Below are positions 7,814 to 15,758 of a stretch of DNA of 64,000 nt, one piece after another. The position numbers were made by a program, and so were the translations under genes. The notes under the pieces were generated by a model, which saw only the letters and a program-made list of their open reading frames with translations, did no database searches and was not told the DNA's origin. How positions within the stretch are numbered: the first letter of the stretch is position 1; each line of letters begins with the position of its first letter. Source of the stretch: Deltaproteobacteria bacterium (lineage in GTDB: Bacteria > Myxococcota_A > UBA9160 > PR03); contig JAPSFT010000006.1 in assembly GCA_035063765.1 (NCBI GenBank), forward strand, positions 124,001-188,000. The letters are read 5' to 3'.

Positions 7814-9790
7814 ATGCGCAGCTCCCACCGCGACCGCCCCTGGGTCTTCCGCACCTACTCGGGCCACACCTCCGCGCGTGCCAGCAACGAGCTCTATCGC
7901 AAGAACCTGGCCAAGGGCCAGACGGGGCTGTCGGTCGCCTTCGACCTGCCCACCCAGACCGGCTACGACGCGGACCACCCGCTCGCGCGCGGCGAGGTGG
8001 GCAAGGTCGGGGTCCCGATCGGCCACGTCGAGGACATGCAGCAGCTCTTCGCCGAGATCCCGCTCGAGCGGATGAACACCTCGATGACGATCAACGCCAC
8101 GGCGGCCTGGCTGCTCGCGCTCTACGTCGCGACGGCCGAGCGCCAGGGCGTGGACCCGAAGCGGCTCGAGGGCACCACCCAGAACGACATCGTGAAGGAG
8201 TACCTCTCGCGCGGGACCTACGCGTTCCCGCCCGAGCCCTCGATGCGGCTGATCAGCGACCTGATCGCGTACACGGTCGACGCGATCCCGAAGTGGAACC
8301 CGATCAACATCTGCTCCTACCACCTGCAGGAAGCGGGCGCCACGCCGGAGCAGGAGATCGCCTTCGCCATGGCGAACGCGATCGCCGTGCTCGACGCGGT
8401 GCGCGCGCGCCCCGACGTGCCGGCCGAGGCGCTGCCGCGCGTGGTCGGGCGCATCTCGTTCTTCCTGAACGCCGGCATCCGCTTCGTCGAGGAGACCTGC
8501 AAGGGCCGCGCGATGACGGAGCTGTGGGACGAGATCACCCGCGATCGCTACGGGGTCGCGGACCCGGCCCTGCGCCGCTTCCGCTACGGGGTGCAGGTGA
8601 ACAGCCTGGGGCTCACCGAGAGCCAGCCCGAGAACAACATCATCCGGATCGTGCTCGAGGCCCTCGGCGTGACGCTCTCGAAGAAGGCCCGCTGCCGCGC
8701 GCTCCAGCTCCCGGCCTGGAACGAGGCGCTCGGGCTCCCGCGGCCCTGGGACCAGCAGTGGTCGCTGCGCATCCAGCAGATCCTGGCCCTCGAGACCGAC
8801 CTGCTCGAGTACGAGGACCTCTTCGACGGCTCGCCCGTGATCGAGCGCAAGGTGCGCGCCCTGCTCGCGGGCGCCCGCGAGGAGCTCGAGCGCGTGCTCG
8901 CGATGGGCGGCGCGGTGGCGGCGGTCGAGAACGCCTACATGAAGCGGCGGCTGGTCGAGTCGCAGACGGCGCGCCTGCGCGCGATCGAGAAGGGCGAGAT
9001 CCCGGTGGTGGGCGTGAACTGCCATCCGGAGAGCGAGCCCTCGCCGCTGGCGCAGGGCGCGCAGGCCTTCCTGAAGGTCGACGAGAGCGCCGAGCGCGAG
9101 CAGATCGAGCGGCTGCGCGCCTTCCGCGCCCGCCGCAACGCCAGCGAGGCGAAGGCGGCGCTGCGCGGGCTCCACGACGCGGTCGCGGCCGGGCGGAACG
9201 TCCTGCCTGCCTCGATCCGGGCCGCCCACGCCGGCCTCACGACCGGCGAGTGGGCCGGCGTGTTCCGCGAGCGCTACGGCGACTACCGCGCGCCGACCGG
9301 CGTCGCCGTCTCCACGGTGGCGGAGGCCGACCCGCAGCTCGAGGCCGTGCGCGGCCGGGTGCGAAGGCTCGCCGACGCCCTCGGGCGCCCGCCCAAGCTC
9401 CTGGTCGGCAAGCCCGGGCTCGACGGCCACAGCAACGGCGCCGAGCAGATCGCCGTGCGCGCGCGCGACGTCGGCATGGAGGTGGTCTACGAGGGCATCC
9501 GCCTGACCCCCGAGGAGATCGTGCAGTCGGCGCGCGACGAGGGCGTGCACGTGATCGGGCTCTCGATCCTGTCGGGCTCGCACGGCGTCCTGGTGGTCGA
9601 CCTGCTCGAGCAGCTCCGCGCCGCCGGGCTCGCCGTGCCGGTCGTGGTGGGCGGGATCATCCCGGACGACGACGCGGCGAAGCTCCGGAGCGCGGGCGTG
9701 CGGCGCATCTACACGCCGAAGGACTGGGACCTGAACCGGATCATGAGCGAGATCGCGGAGCTCGCCGGCGAGTCGGCCGCTGCAGCCTGA
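7814..9790 (+). CDS. ecm: Ethylmalonyl-CoA mutase (MeaA/Ecm type, coenzyme B12-dependent)
   Basis: Rearranges ethylmalonyl-CoA to methylsuccinyl-CoA in the ethylmalonyl-CoA pathway of acetate assimilation. It is 658 residues, a single chain with an N-terminal mutase barrel (FDLPTQTGYDADHPLARGEVGKVGV, MNTSMTINATAAWLLALY, GTTQNDIVKEY) and a C-terminal B12 domain: GKPGLDGHSNGAEQIA (DxHxxG, lower ligand His), then GLSILSGSH and VVVGGIIPDDD. GLDGHSNGAEQIAVRARDVG resembles MeaA/Ecm rather than methylmalonyl-CoA mutase (usually GLDGHDRG). It is followed after 25 bases by meaB. Confidence 0.9.
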   Translation: MRSSHRDRPWVFRTYSGHTSARASNELYRKNLAKGQTGLSVAFDLPTQTGYDADHPLARGEVGKVGVPIGHVEDMQQLFAEIPLERMNTSMTINATAAWLLALYVATAERQGVDPKRLEGTTQNDIVKEYLSRGTYAFPPEPSMRLISDLIAYTVDAIPKWNPINICSYHLQEAGATPEQEIAFAMANAIAVLDAVRARPDVPAEALPRVVGRISFFLNAGIRFVEETCKGRAMTELWDEITRDRYGVADPALRRFRYGVQVNSLGLTESQPENNIIRIVLEALGVTLSKKARCRALQLPAWNEALGLPRPWDQQWSLRIQQILALETDLLEYEDLFDGSPVIERKVRALLAGAREELERVLAMGGAVAAVENAYMKRRLVESQTARLRAIEKGEIPVVGVNCHPESEPSPLAQGAQAFLKVDESAEREQIERLRAFRARRNASEAKAALRGLHDAVAAGRNVLPASIRAAHAGLTTGEWAGVFRERYGDYRAPTGVAVSTVAEADPQLEAVRGRVRRLADALGRPPKLLVGKPGLDGHSNGAEQIAVRARDVGMEVVYEGIRLTPEEIVQSARDEGVHVIGLSILSGSHGVLVVDLLEQLRAAGLAVPVVVGGIIPDDDAAKLRSAGVRRIYTPKDWDLNRIMSEIAELAGESAAAA

Positions 9791-9815
9791 GCGGCGCCCC
9801 GACGACGCCGACCTC

Positions 9816-10922
9816 GTGCGCCGGCTCCTGGCGGGCGACCGCGACGCCGTGCCGGCGGCCCTGAACCTGATCGACGACCGCCGGCCCGGCCGGCGCGAGG
9901 CGGCGCTCGCGATGCTCGACGCGCTCGAGCGCGAGGCGGCGGCGCGCGCCGCGCGCGGCACGCGCCGCGACCCGCCGCGGATCGGCGTCACGGGGGCCCC
10001 CGGCGCCGGCAAGTCGACGCTGCTCGACGCGCTGGTGCGCCGGCTGCGCGCGCGCGGCGAGACGGTCGGGATCGCCGCCGTCGACCCCTCGAGCCGCCGC
10101 TCGGGCGGCGCGCTGCTCGGCGACCGCGCCCGGGTGCGCGCGAGCGCCTACGACCCGGGCGTGTTCCTGCGCTCGATGGCGGCCCGCGACCGGCTCGGTG
10201 GCCTCGCCGACGCCACATGGGCCGGTGTCACCGTGCTGGCGGCCGTCTTCGACCGCGTCTTCGTCGAGACCGTCGGCGTGGGCCAGTCGGAGGCCGAGAT
10301 CGTGGACCTCGCCGACACGCTGCTCTTCGTCGCCCAGCCCGGCGCCGGCGACGTGCTCCAGTTCATGAAGGCGGGGCTGCTCGAGCACCCCGACGTCTTC
10401 GCGGTGAACAAGGCGGACCTGGGGCCGCTCGCGGAGCGCACCGCCAGCGAGCTCGCGAGCGGCGTCGCGATGAGCGCGCGCGACGGCACGGGCTGGGCCC
10501 CGCCCGTGCTGCTCGTGTCCGCGCGCGACGCCCGCGGCGTCGACGAGGTGCTGGCGGCGCTCGACGCCCACCGGCGGCACCTGGAGGCGTCGGACGAGGG
10601 CGCAGCCCGGCGGCGGCGCGGGCGCGAAGCGCTGGTGGCCGGCGCGCTCGAGCGCCGCTACGGGAGCTTCGGCCTCGAGCGGATCGGCGGGCTCGACGGC
10701 CTGCGCGTGCGGCTGCGCGAAGCCGGCGACCGCTCCGGCTTCGCGCTCGTGCTCGCCCTCGGGCGCGAGATCGAGGCGGCGCTCCGTGCGCAGCCTGCCG
10801 GATCACCGGACCTGCGGTCCTCGGGATCACCGGACCTGCGGTCCTCGGGATCGCCGGAGCTGCGGTCCCCGGGATCGCCGGACCTGCGGTCCCCGGGCTC
10901 ATCGGGCGAGACGCCCCGATGA
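9816..10922 (+). CDS. meaB: MeaB/ArgK-family G3E GTPase, chaperone of the B12 mutase
   Basis: GTPase that loads and protects adenosylcobalamin-dependent acyl-CoA mutases. Motifs: Walker A GAPGAGKSTLLD, VDPSSRRSGGALLGDR, VETVGVGQSEAEI, and NKAD for guanine recognition. It is 368 residues, about 40 longer than usual because the last 45 residues form four GSPDLRSS-like repeats outside the conserved fold. The start is GTG at 9816; the frame is open further upstream into the mutase 3' end. Its position directly behind the mutase supports a dedicated pair. Its stop overlaps the ATG of a possible small membrane protein. Confidence 0.92.
   Translation: MRRLLAGDRDAVPAALNLIDDRRPGRREAALAMLDALEREAAARAARGTRRDPPRIGVTGAPGAGKSTLLDALVRRLRARGETVGIAAVDPSSRRSGGALLGDRARVRASAYDPGVFLRSMAARDRLGGLADATWAGVTVLAAVFDRVFVETVGVGQSEAEIVDLADTLLFVAQPGAGDVLQFMKAGLLEHPDVFAVNKADLGPLAERTASELASGVAMSARDGTGWAPPVLLVSARDARGVDEVLAALDAHRRHLEASDEGAARRRRGREALVAGALERRYGSFGLERIGGLDGLRVRLREAGDRSGFALVLALGREIEAALRAQPAGSPDLRSSGSPDLRSSGSPELRSPGSPDLRSPGSSGETPR
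10800..10895 (+). repeat. Four tandem 24-bp units in the meaB 3' end
   Basis: Four in-frame copies encode GSPDLRSS, GSPDLRSS, GSPELRSP and GSPDLRSP. Units 1 and 2 (10800-10823, 10824-10847) are identical; units 3 and 4 differ at a few bases. A shorter GSS remnant follows. The tract lies beyond the conserved MeaB fold, so it is a length-variable tail. Confidence 0.9.
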
Positions 10923-11176
10923 GCCGCGCGCGGGCGATCCTGCGCACGGTCCTGCTCGCGCTGGCGCTGGCCTTCGGCGTCGGCTTCGCGATCGGCACCT
11001 GGCTGCGCTGTGCGGCCGAGAAGCCCGCGGTGATCCTAACGCGGGCGGCCCTCCCACTCGACGTCGGGCACGCCGGCGCGGCGGTTCTCGAGGCGGGCGA
11101 GCACGAAGAGCAGGTCGGAGAGGCGGTTCAGGTAGCGCACCGCCGCCGGGTCGAGCGTCTCCAGGCGGTCGAGTGA
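10919..11176 (+). CDS. Possible small membrane protein (uncertain)
   Basis: An open frame begins with ATGA overlapping the meaB stop. The first 35 residues (MSRARAILRTVLLALALAFGVGF...) look like a single membrane helix. From 11036 onward the frame is antisense to the adenosyltransferase gene and its composition looks like a shadow of that gene. Either the protein is real and overlaps the convergent gene, or only the membrane stretch is meaningful. No homolog recognised. Confidence 0.28.
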   Translation: MSRARAILRTVLLALALAFGVGFAIGTWLRCAAEKPAVILTRAALPLDVGHAGAAVLEAGEHEEQVGEAVQVAHRRRVERLQAVE

Positions 11177-11593
11177 CACCACGTGGCGTTCGGCACGGCG
11201 GCAGGTGGTGCGCGCCACGTGGAAGGCGGCGGCGGCCGGTGTCCCGCCCGGGAGCACGAAGCGCTCGAGCGGCGCGAGCTCGGCCTCGAAGATGTCGATC
11301 TTCGCCTCGAGGGCCGTCACCGCCAGCTCGTCCGGCGCGGCGATGCCGGTCTTCGCGCGGTGCCGCTCCTCGGGCGTCGCCAGGTACGCGCCGAGCGAGA
11401 ACAGCTCGCGTTGGATCCCCTGGAGCAGGGCGCGCAGGTCCTCGTGCGCGGTCGCAGCGGCCGCCACGCCGAGCGCGGCCTCGAGCTCGTCCACCGCGCC
11501 GTAGGCGCCGACGCGCGGATGGTCCTTCGGCACCCGCCCCGCACCGATCAGGTCGGTCTCGCCCCGGTCGCCGCGGCGCGTGTAGATCTTCAC
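11036..11593 (-). CDS. Cob(I)yrinic acid a,c-diamide / cobalamin adenosyltransferase, PduO type
   Basis: Transfers the adenosyl group of ATP to cob(I)alamin, making the coenzyme of the mutase encoded 1.2 kb away. About 185 residues from the GTG at 11593: KIYTRRGDRGETDL (ATP-binding N-terminus), VGAYGAVDELEAALG, FVLPGGTPAAAAFHVARTTCRRAER and LNRLSDLLFVLAR are the PduO/MMAB signatures. The GTG overlaps the stop of the CcmH-like gene as GTGA (11590-11593), so translation is probably coupled. The longer open frame upstream is not part of this protein. Confidence 0.92.
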   Translation of the reverse strand: MKIYTRRGDRGETDLIGAGRVPKDHPRVGAYGAVDELEAALGVAAAATAHEDLRALLQGIQRELFSLGAYLATPEERHRAKTGIAAPDELAVTALEAKIDIFEAELAPLERFVLPGGTPAAAAFHVARTTCRRAERHVVSLDRLETLDPAAVRYLNRLSDLLFVLARLENRRAGVPDVEWEGRPR

Positions 11594-12048
11594 GCCCGCA
11601 GCTCCTCGTCGATGCGGCGCTCGATCTCCGGGTCGAGGGGGGCGCGTGGCCCCGGCAGCGGCGCGCGGGCGCCCGCGCCCTGGCGGCGCAGGAAGACCCA
11701 CACGATCGCGCCGCCGGCCAGGAACGCGACGACCGGCAGCACGTAGGCGGCCATCCCGAAGCCCTCGGCGCGCGGCGCCTGCAGGATCACGTCGCCCCAC
11801 TGCGCATAGAGCTCGTCCTCGACGGCCTGGCGCGGGCGGCCTGCGCGCTCCTGCTCGGCGATCCACTCGCGCATCTCGGCCGCCTGGCTGCTCGGGCAGG
11901 CCATCAGCGTGCGGCCGGGGCAGAAGGGGCTCATGAGGCCGTTGTAGAGCTCGACCGCGTACGGCGGCTCGGCGGCGGCCGCCGGCAGCGCGCTCGACGC
12001 CGCCAGCAGCACGCCCGCGAGCAGCGCGGCGATGCCGAGGCTTCGCAT
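11590..12048 (-). CDS. ccmH: CcmH/CycL-like cytochrome c biogenesis protein with atypical cysteine motif
   Basis: About 152 residues: signal peptide ending near PAAAA, a short periplasmic domain, then a membrane helix (MAAYVLPVVAFLAGGAIVWVFL) and a charged C-terminus (PEIERRIDEEL). The layout and helical tail fit CcmH, the apocytochrome c thiol reductant in heme attachment. The usual LRCxxC motif is replaced by SPFCPGRTLMACPS, with seven residues between the cysteines. No other ccm genes are nearby. It sits between cysE and the cobalamin adenosyltransferase in a tight operon. Family assignment is good; activity is uncertain. Confidence 0.7.
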   Translation of the reverse strand: MRSLGIAALLAGVLLAASSALPAAAAEPPYAVELYNGLMSPFCPGRTLMACPSSQAAEMREWIAEQERAGRPRQAVEDELYAQWGDVILQAPRAEGFGMAAYVLPVVAFLAGGAIVWVFLRRQGAGARAPLPGPRAPLDPEIERRIDEELRA

Positions 12049-12065
12049 CGTGATGGTGTCCTCTC

Positions 12066-12953
12066 TCAGATGTCCCAGTGGAGCTGATCGGGCTGCTCCG
12101 AGCAGTCCTGGTCGCGCTGGAGCTGGAGGTGCGCTTCGATCTGCACCTTCGAGCAGGGCGGCACCGAGTGGGTGAGCCACACGTTCCCGCCGATCACGCT
12201 GCCGCGGCCGATCACGGTCTCCCCGCCCAGGATCGTCGCGCCGGCGTAGATCGTGACGTCGTCCTCGATCGTCGGATGGCGCTTCACCCCGCGCAGCACC
12301 TGGCCCGCGCGCGGCGCCTTCGCGCCCAGCGTCACGCCCTGGTAGAGCACGACACGGTCGCCGATCTCCGCGGTCTCGCCGATCACCACGCCGGTCCCGT
12401 GGTCGACGAAGAAGCGCCGGCCGATCTTCGCTCCGGGGTGGATGTCGATGCCGGTCCGGGCGTGGGCGTGCTCCGCCATGATGCGCGGCACGAGCGGCAC
12501 GCCGAGCGCGCAGAGCTCGTGCGCCACCCGATGGGTCGCGATCGCCCGGACGGCCGGGTAGGCGGCCACGATCTCGGCGTAGCTCCGGGCGGCCGGATCG
12601 CCCTCGAAGGCCGCCTCGACGTCTTCGGCGATCGCCGCGCGCACCCTCGGCAGGCGCGCGACGAAGACGGAGACGACGGTCTCGGCGTCGACCCCGGCCG
12701 GCAGGCTCAGGCGGGCCAGGATCCGGCGCAGCCAGTGGACCAGGTCCGGCAGCTCCGCTTCGAGCACCGCTCGCTCCCGGCGGTGGAGCACGAGGCGCAG
12801 GATCCGGTCGGACCAGGCGACCACGTCCTCCCACTCCGGAATGCCCTCGGCGGCGGCCTTCGAGAGCGCGTCGCCGTTGCTCGTCGAGAGGGCGGCGATC
12901 GTGGCCTCGAGCCGGTTGCCGTCCCGGGGACGATCGGGGATGCCGTCGGTCAT
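12066..12953 (-). CDS. cysE: Serine O-acetyltransferase (EpsC/SrpH type)
   Basis: Makes O-acetylserine for cysteine biosynthesis from serine and acetyl-CoA. 295 residues: an alpha-helical N-terminal half, then a left-handed beta-helix with GIDIHPGAKIGRRFFVDHGTGVVIGETAEIGD, the catalytic Asp-His pair, and VTLGAKAPRAGQVLRGVKRHPTIEDD. The C-terminus (CSEQPDQLHWDI) is drawn out and ends in Ile, as in serine acetyltransferases that dock into O-acetylserine sulfhydrylase (docking here is inference). It is first in the operon with ccmH and the adenosyltransferase. Confidence 0.93.
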   Translation of the reverse strand: MTDGIPDRPRDGNRLEATIAALSTSNGDALSKAAAEGIPEWEDVVAWSDRILRLVLHRRERAVLEAELPDLVHWLRRILARLSLPAGVDAETVVSVFVARLPRVRAAIAEDVEAAFEGDPAARSYAEIVAAYPAVRAIATHRVAHELCALGVPLVPRIMAEHAHARTGIDIHPGAKIGRRFFVDHGTGVVIGETAEIGDRVVLYQGVTLGAKAPRAGQVLRGVKRHPTIEDDVTIYAGATILGGETVIGRGSVIGGNVWLTHSVPPCSKVQIEAHLQLQRDQDCSEQPDQLHWDI

Positions 12954-13189
12954 GCGCGGAAGCTCCTGGGGCGCGCGTCGCGAGCAGGGCGAAGGTAGCG
13001 CGGCCGGGCGTCCGGCCGCCTCGGGGGATCCGGCCGGTCCCGGACGCGGCGCGCCGTGGTATCGTCGCGCCGGGCGCGCCTCCCGCGCCCGACTCCAGTG
13101 CGCAGCGGGTCGCCCTCCCCCGGACCCGAGGCCAATGCCGTCCCTGGCCGCCCCGGCGCGCCGGGGCCCGGCGCGCGGCGAAGGGTCTC

Positions 13190-14023
13190 TTGGCGACGGT
13201 CTACAGCCACTCCCGCCTGTCGAGCTTCGAACACTGCCCGCGCCAGTTCCACTATCGCTACGTCGAGCGCCGGGCCGTCGACACCGAGGGCATCGAGGCC
13301 TTCGTCGGCAAGCGCGTGCACGCGGTGCTCGAGCGGCTGAACCAGTTCGTGGAGCGCGGGCTCGTGCCGCCGCTCGCGAAGGTGGTGGGCCGCTTCCGCG
13401 CCGAGTGGGAGGCGCACTTCGATCCCGCGCGGATCCGCATCGTGCGCAGCGAGAACCCGGCCGCGGCCTACCGCGAGAACGGCGAGCGCTGCCTCGCCAA
13501 CCACTACCGCCGCCACTACCCCTTCGACCGCGACGAGACCCTCGGGATCGAGGCGCACCTCGCGTTTCCGCTCGACGAGGCGGGCAGCTACCGGATCCAG
13601 GGCTTCGTGGACCGCCTCGCGCGCGCGCCGGACGGCGCGATCGAGGTCCACGACTACAAGACCGGCCGCTGGGTTCCCTCCCAGGAGCAGCTCGACGCGG
13701 ACCGCCAGCTCGCGCTCTACCAGCTCGGGGTCCAGGCGCGCTACGGAACCGACACTCCCGTGCGTCTGGTCTGGCACTACCTCCTGCGCGACCAGGTGCG
13801 CGTCTCCACCCGCACCCGCGAGCAGCTCGACGCCCTGCGCGCCCGCACCATCGAGCTGATCGATCGCATCGAGTCCGAGCAGGCCTTCGACCCCCGCCCC
13901 GGCAGCCTCTGCACCTGGTGCGAGCACAACGACGTCTGCCCCGCGATGGGAGCCCGCAAGGCCGCCGCCGCTCCCGCCGCCACCGCCGCTCCCGCCGCGC
14001 CCCGCCAGCTCCCCCTCCTCTGA
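13190..14023 (+). CDS. RecB-like PD-(D/E)XK nuclease domain protein with probable Fe-S cluster
   Basis: 277 residues, TTG start at 13190 beginning M-A-T-V-Y-S-H-S-R-L. It resembles Cas4/AddB C-terminal nucleases: SFEHCPRQFHYRY at the N-terminus (first cysteine, residue 16), GFVDRL and IEVHDYKTGR (catalytic Asp about 155 and Lys about 157), QLALYQLG, and C-terminal CTWCEHNDVCP near residues 241-250. The one-plus-three cysteines are the usual [4Fe-4S] pattern. There is no cas gene or AddA/RecB partner nearby, so it is a stand-alone DNA-end processing nuclease of unknown role. The Ala/Pro-rich tail is disordered. Confidence 0.85.
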   Translation: MATVYSHSRLSSFEHCPRQFHYRYVERRAVDTEGIEAFVGKRVHAVLERLNQFVERGLVPPLAKVVGRFRAEWEAHFDPARIRIVRSENPAAAYRENGERCLANHYRRHYPFDRDETLGIEAHLAFPLDEAGSYRIQGFVDRLARAPDGAIEVHDYKTGRWVPSQEQLDADRQLALYQLGVQARYGTDTPVRLVWHYLLRDQVRVSTRTREQLDALRARTIELIDRIESEQAFDPRPGSLCTWCEHNDVCPAMGARKAAAAPAATAAPAAPRQLPLL

Positions 14024-14079
14024 GGACCGCGCGGATCGCGCGGGAGAGCGGGCGCGGCCGGGTCGGCTAGGCTGCCCGC

Positions 14080-14841
14080 ATGGCGCTGCGCATCGAGCGG
14101 ATCCCCACCCTGTCCGACAACTACAGCTATCTGCTGCTCTGCGAGGAGAGCGGCGAGGCGGCCGTGGTGGACGCGCCCGAGGCCGAGCCGGTCGTGAAGC
14201 GCGCCGACGCGCTCGGCGCGCGCGTGACCCGGATCCTCTCCACCCACCACCATCCCGACCACGCGATGGCGAACCCGGAGCTCGCGGAGCGCTGGAAGGT
14301 TCCGGTCTTCGGGCACGCGTCCGACGCGGGCCGCCTGGCCGGCTTCACGAACGGGCTCGAGGAGGGCGACACCGTCCCGGTCGGCCGGCACCACGCACGG
14401 GTGCTCTTCATCCCTGCCCACACGCGCGGCCACATCGCCTACGTCTTCGACCAGGCCCGGGCCGCCTTCACCGGCGACACGATGTTCGCGGGCGGCTGCG
14501 GCCGGCTCTTCGAGGGAACGCCCGAGATGATGTTCGCCTCGCTCCAGAAGCTCGGCGCCCTGCCCGACGACACGCGGATCTTCTGCGGCCACGAGTACAC
14601 CGAGTCGAACCTGGTCTTCGCCGCGCACCTCGAGCCGGACAACGCGGCGGTGCGCGAGAAGCTCGCCCGCGTGCGCGCGCTGCGGGCGCGCCGGGCCGCC
14701 GACTGGCACGACGCCACGCCCGGCGAGATGACGATCCCGTCCACGATCGGCGAGGAGCGCGCGACGAACCCCTTCCTGCGTGCGGCCGACGCCGCCGAGC
14801 TCGGCCGCCGCCGCGCGCTCAAGGACTCGTTCCGGGGCTGA
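14080..14841 (+). CDS. gloB: Hydroxyacylglutathione hydrolase (glyoxalase II)
   Basis: Hydrolyses S-lactoylglutathione in methylglyoxal detoxification. 253 residues with the metallo-beta-lactamase dinuclear site: STHHHPDHAMANPEL, PAHTRGHIAYVF, FTGDTMFAGGCGRLFEGT, and FCGHEYTESNLVFA near the C-terminal helical domain. Length and motif spacing are those of GloB. The stop is one base before the start of the thioesterase gene, so the two are probably co-transcribed. Confidence 0.92.
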   Translation: MALRIERIPTLSDNYSYLLLCEESGEAAVVDAPEAEPVVKRADALGARVTRILSTHHHPDHAMANPELAERWKVPVFGHASDAGRLAGFTNGLEEGDTVPVGRHHARVLFIPAHTRGHIAYVFDQARAAFTGDTMFAGGCGRLFEGTPEMMFASLQKLGALPDDTRIFCGHEYTESNLVFAAHLEPDNAAVREKLARVRALRARRAADWHDATPGEMTIPSTIGEERATNPFLRAADAAELGRRRALKDSFRG

Positions 14842-14842
14842 G

Positions 14843-15292
14843 ATGGCGCGCCCCGTCCTGCTCGCCCCGGCCGGCGCCGCCTCCTCCACTCTCGAGCATC
14901 GCGTCGCGTTCTACGAGACCGACGCGATGGGCGTCGTCCACCACTCGAACTACGTGCGCTTCCTCGAGCTCGCACGCGTGGTCTGGATGGACGAGCACGA
15001 CCGCCCCTACCGCGAGTACGCAGCCCAGGGCCTGCACTTCGCGACCACCGCCGTGGAGCTCCGCTACCACCGCAGCGCCGGCTTCGACGACCTGCTCGCC
15101 GTGACCACCTGGATGGAATGGCTCCGGCGCGCCTCGCTGCGGATGGCCTACGAGATCCGCCGCGCCGGCACGCTCGTCGCCAGCGGCGCCACCGAGCACG
15201 CGATGGTCGACCTCGAGGGCCGCCCGCGCGGCATCCCGCCGGAGCGGCGCGCGGTCCTGCTCACGCGGATCGGCGCCGCGCCCCGGAGCTGA
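14843..15292 (+). CDS. YbgC/4-hydroxybenzoyl-CoA thioesterase family hotdog thioesterase
   Basis: 149 residues starting at the ATG one base after the gloB stop. EHRVAFYETDAMGVVHHSNYVRFLELAR is the hotdog active-site signature, with the catalytic Asp in TDAMG. It hydrolyses acyl-CoA thioesters; the substrate is unknown. YbgC homologs elsewhere act on short-chain or acyl-ACP substrates and associate with Tol-Pal, but no tol genes are near. Confidence 0.88.
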   Translation: MARPVLLAPAGAASSTLEHRVAFYETDAMGVVHHSNYVRFLELARVVWMDEHDRPYREYAAQGLHFATTAVELRYHRSAGFDDLLAVTTWMEWLRRASLRMAYEIRRAGTLVASGATEHAMVDLEGRPRGIPPERRAVLLTRIGAAPRS

Positions 15293-15296
15293 GCCC

Positions 15297-15758
15297 CTAC
15301 GGCCGGAGCGCCTTCGGGAGCACGCGGCGCAGCAGGCCTCGCACCTGGCCCTCGGCCCAGCCGCTCGCACGCTGGATCGCGTCGAGCGCGTCGCCCTGTC
15401 CGGACCAGTGCGAGCGCACGACGTCGGGATGGACGTAGTTGAGGACGCGCGAGAGCGTCGCCGCCACGATCAGCAGGTCGTCGAGCAGGCCGAGCGGCCC
15501 GAAGAGCGCCTCCGGGAGCAGGTCCACCGGCGAGAGCACGTAGCCGACCCCGAAGAGCGCGATCGCCTTGCCGCCGGGCGGAACGCGGGGATCGCGCAGC
15601 AGCCGGAAGAGCAGCACGGTGAGGTCCGGCAGCAGCAGCAGCACGTCGCGCACGCCCGAGCGGCCGCCCGGGTGCGGCGCCACCAGCGCCTCGCGCACGC
15701 GGTCGTAGAAGCGCCTCTCGCGCGGGTTCAGGTCGATCGTCACGTGGCGGTCGCTCAT
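15297..15758 (-). CDS. YkvA-type DUF1232 small membrane protein
   Basis: 153 residues. The centre contains the DUF1232 signature LLFRLLRDPRVPPGGKAIALFGVGYVLSPVDLLPEALFGPLGLLDDLLIV, a pair of membrane-associated helices with a conserved SPxDLxPE turn. The function of the family is not established. Its ATG overlaps the stop of the upstream SDR gene (ATGA at 15755-15758), indicating translational coupling, and it ends only a few bases from the convergent thioesterase. Confidence 0.85.
   Translation of the reverse strand: MSDRHVTIDLNPRERRFYDRVREALVAPHPGGRSGVRDVLLLLPDLTVLLFRLLRDPRVPPGGKAIALFGVGYVLSPVDLLPEALFGPLGLLDDLLIVAATLSRVLNYVHPDVVRSHWSGQGDALDAIQRASGWAEGQVRGLLRRVLPKALRP

Noticed and set aside
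12954-13189. A gene between cysE and the nuclease gene
   Set aside because: Only GC-rich shadow frames are open; no start with a ribosome site and no homology visible.
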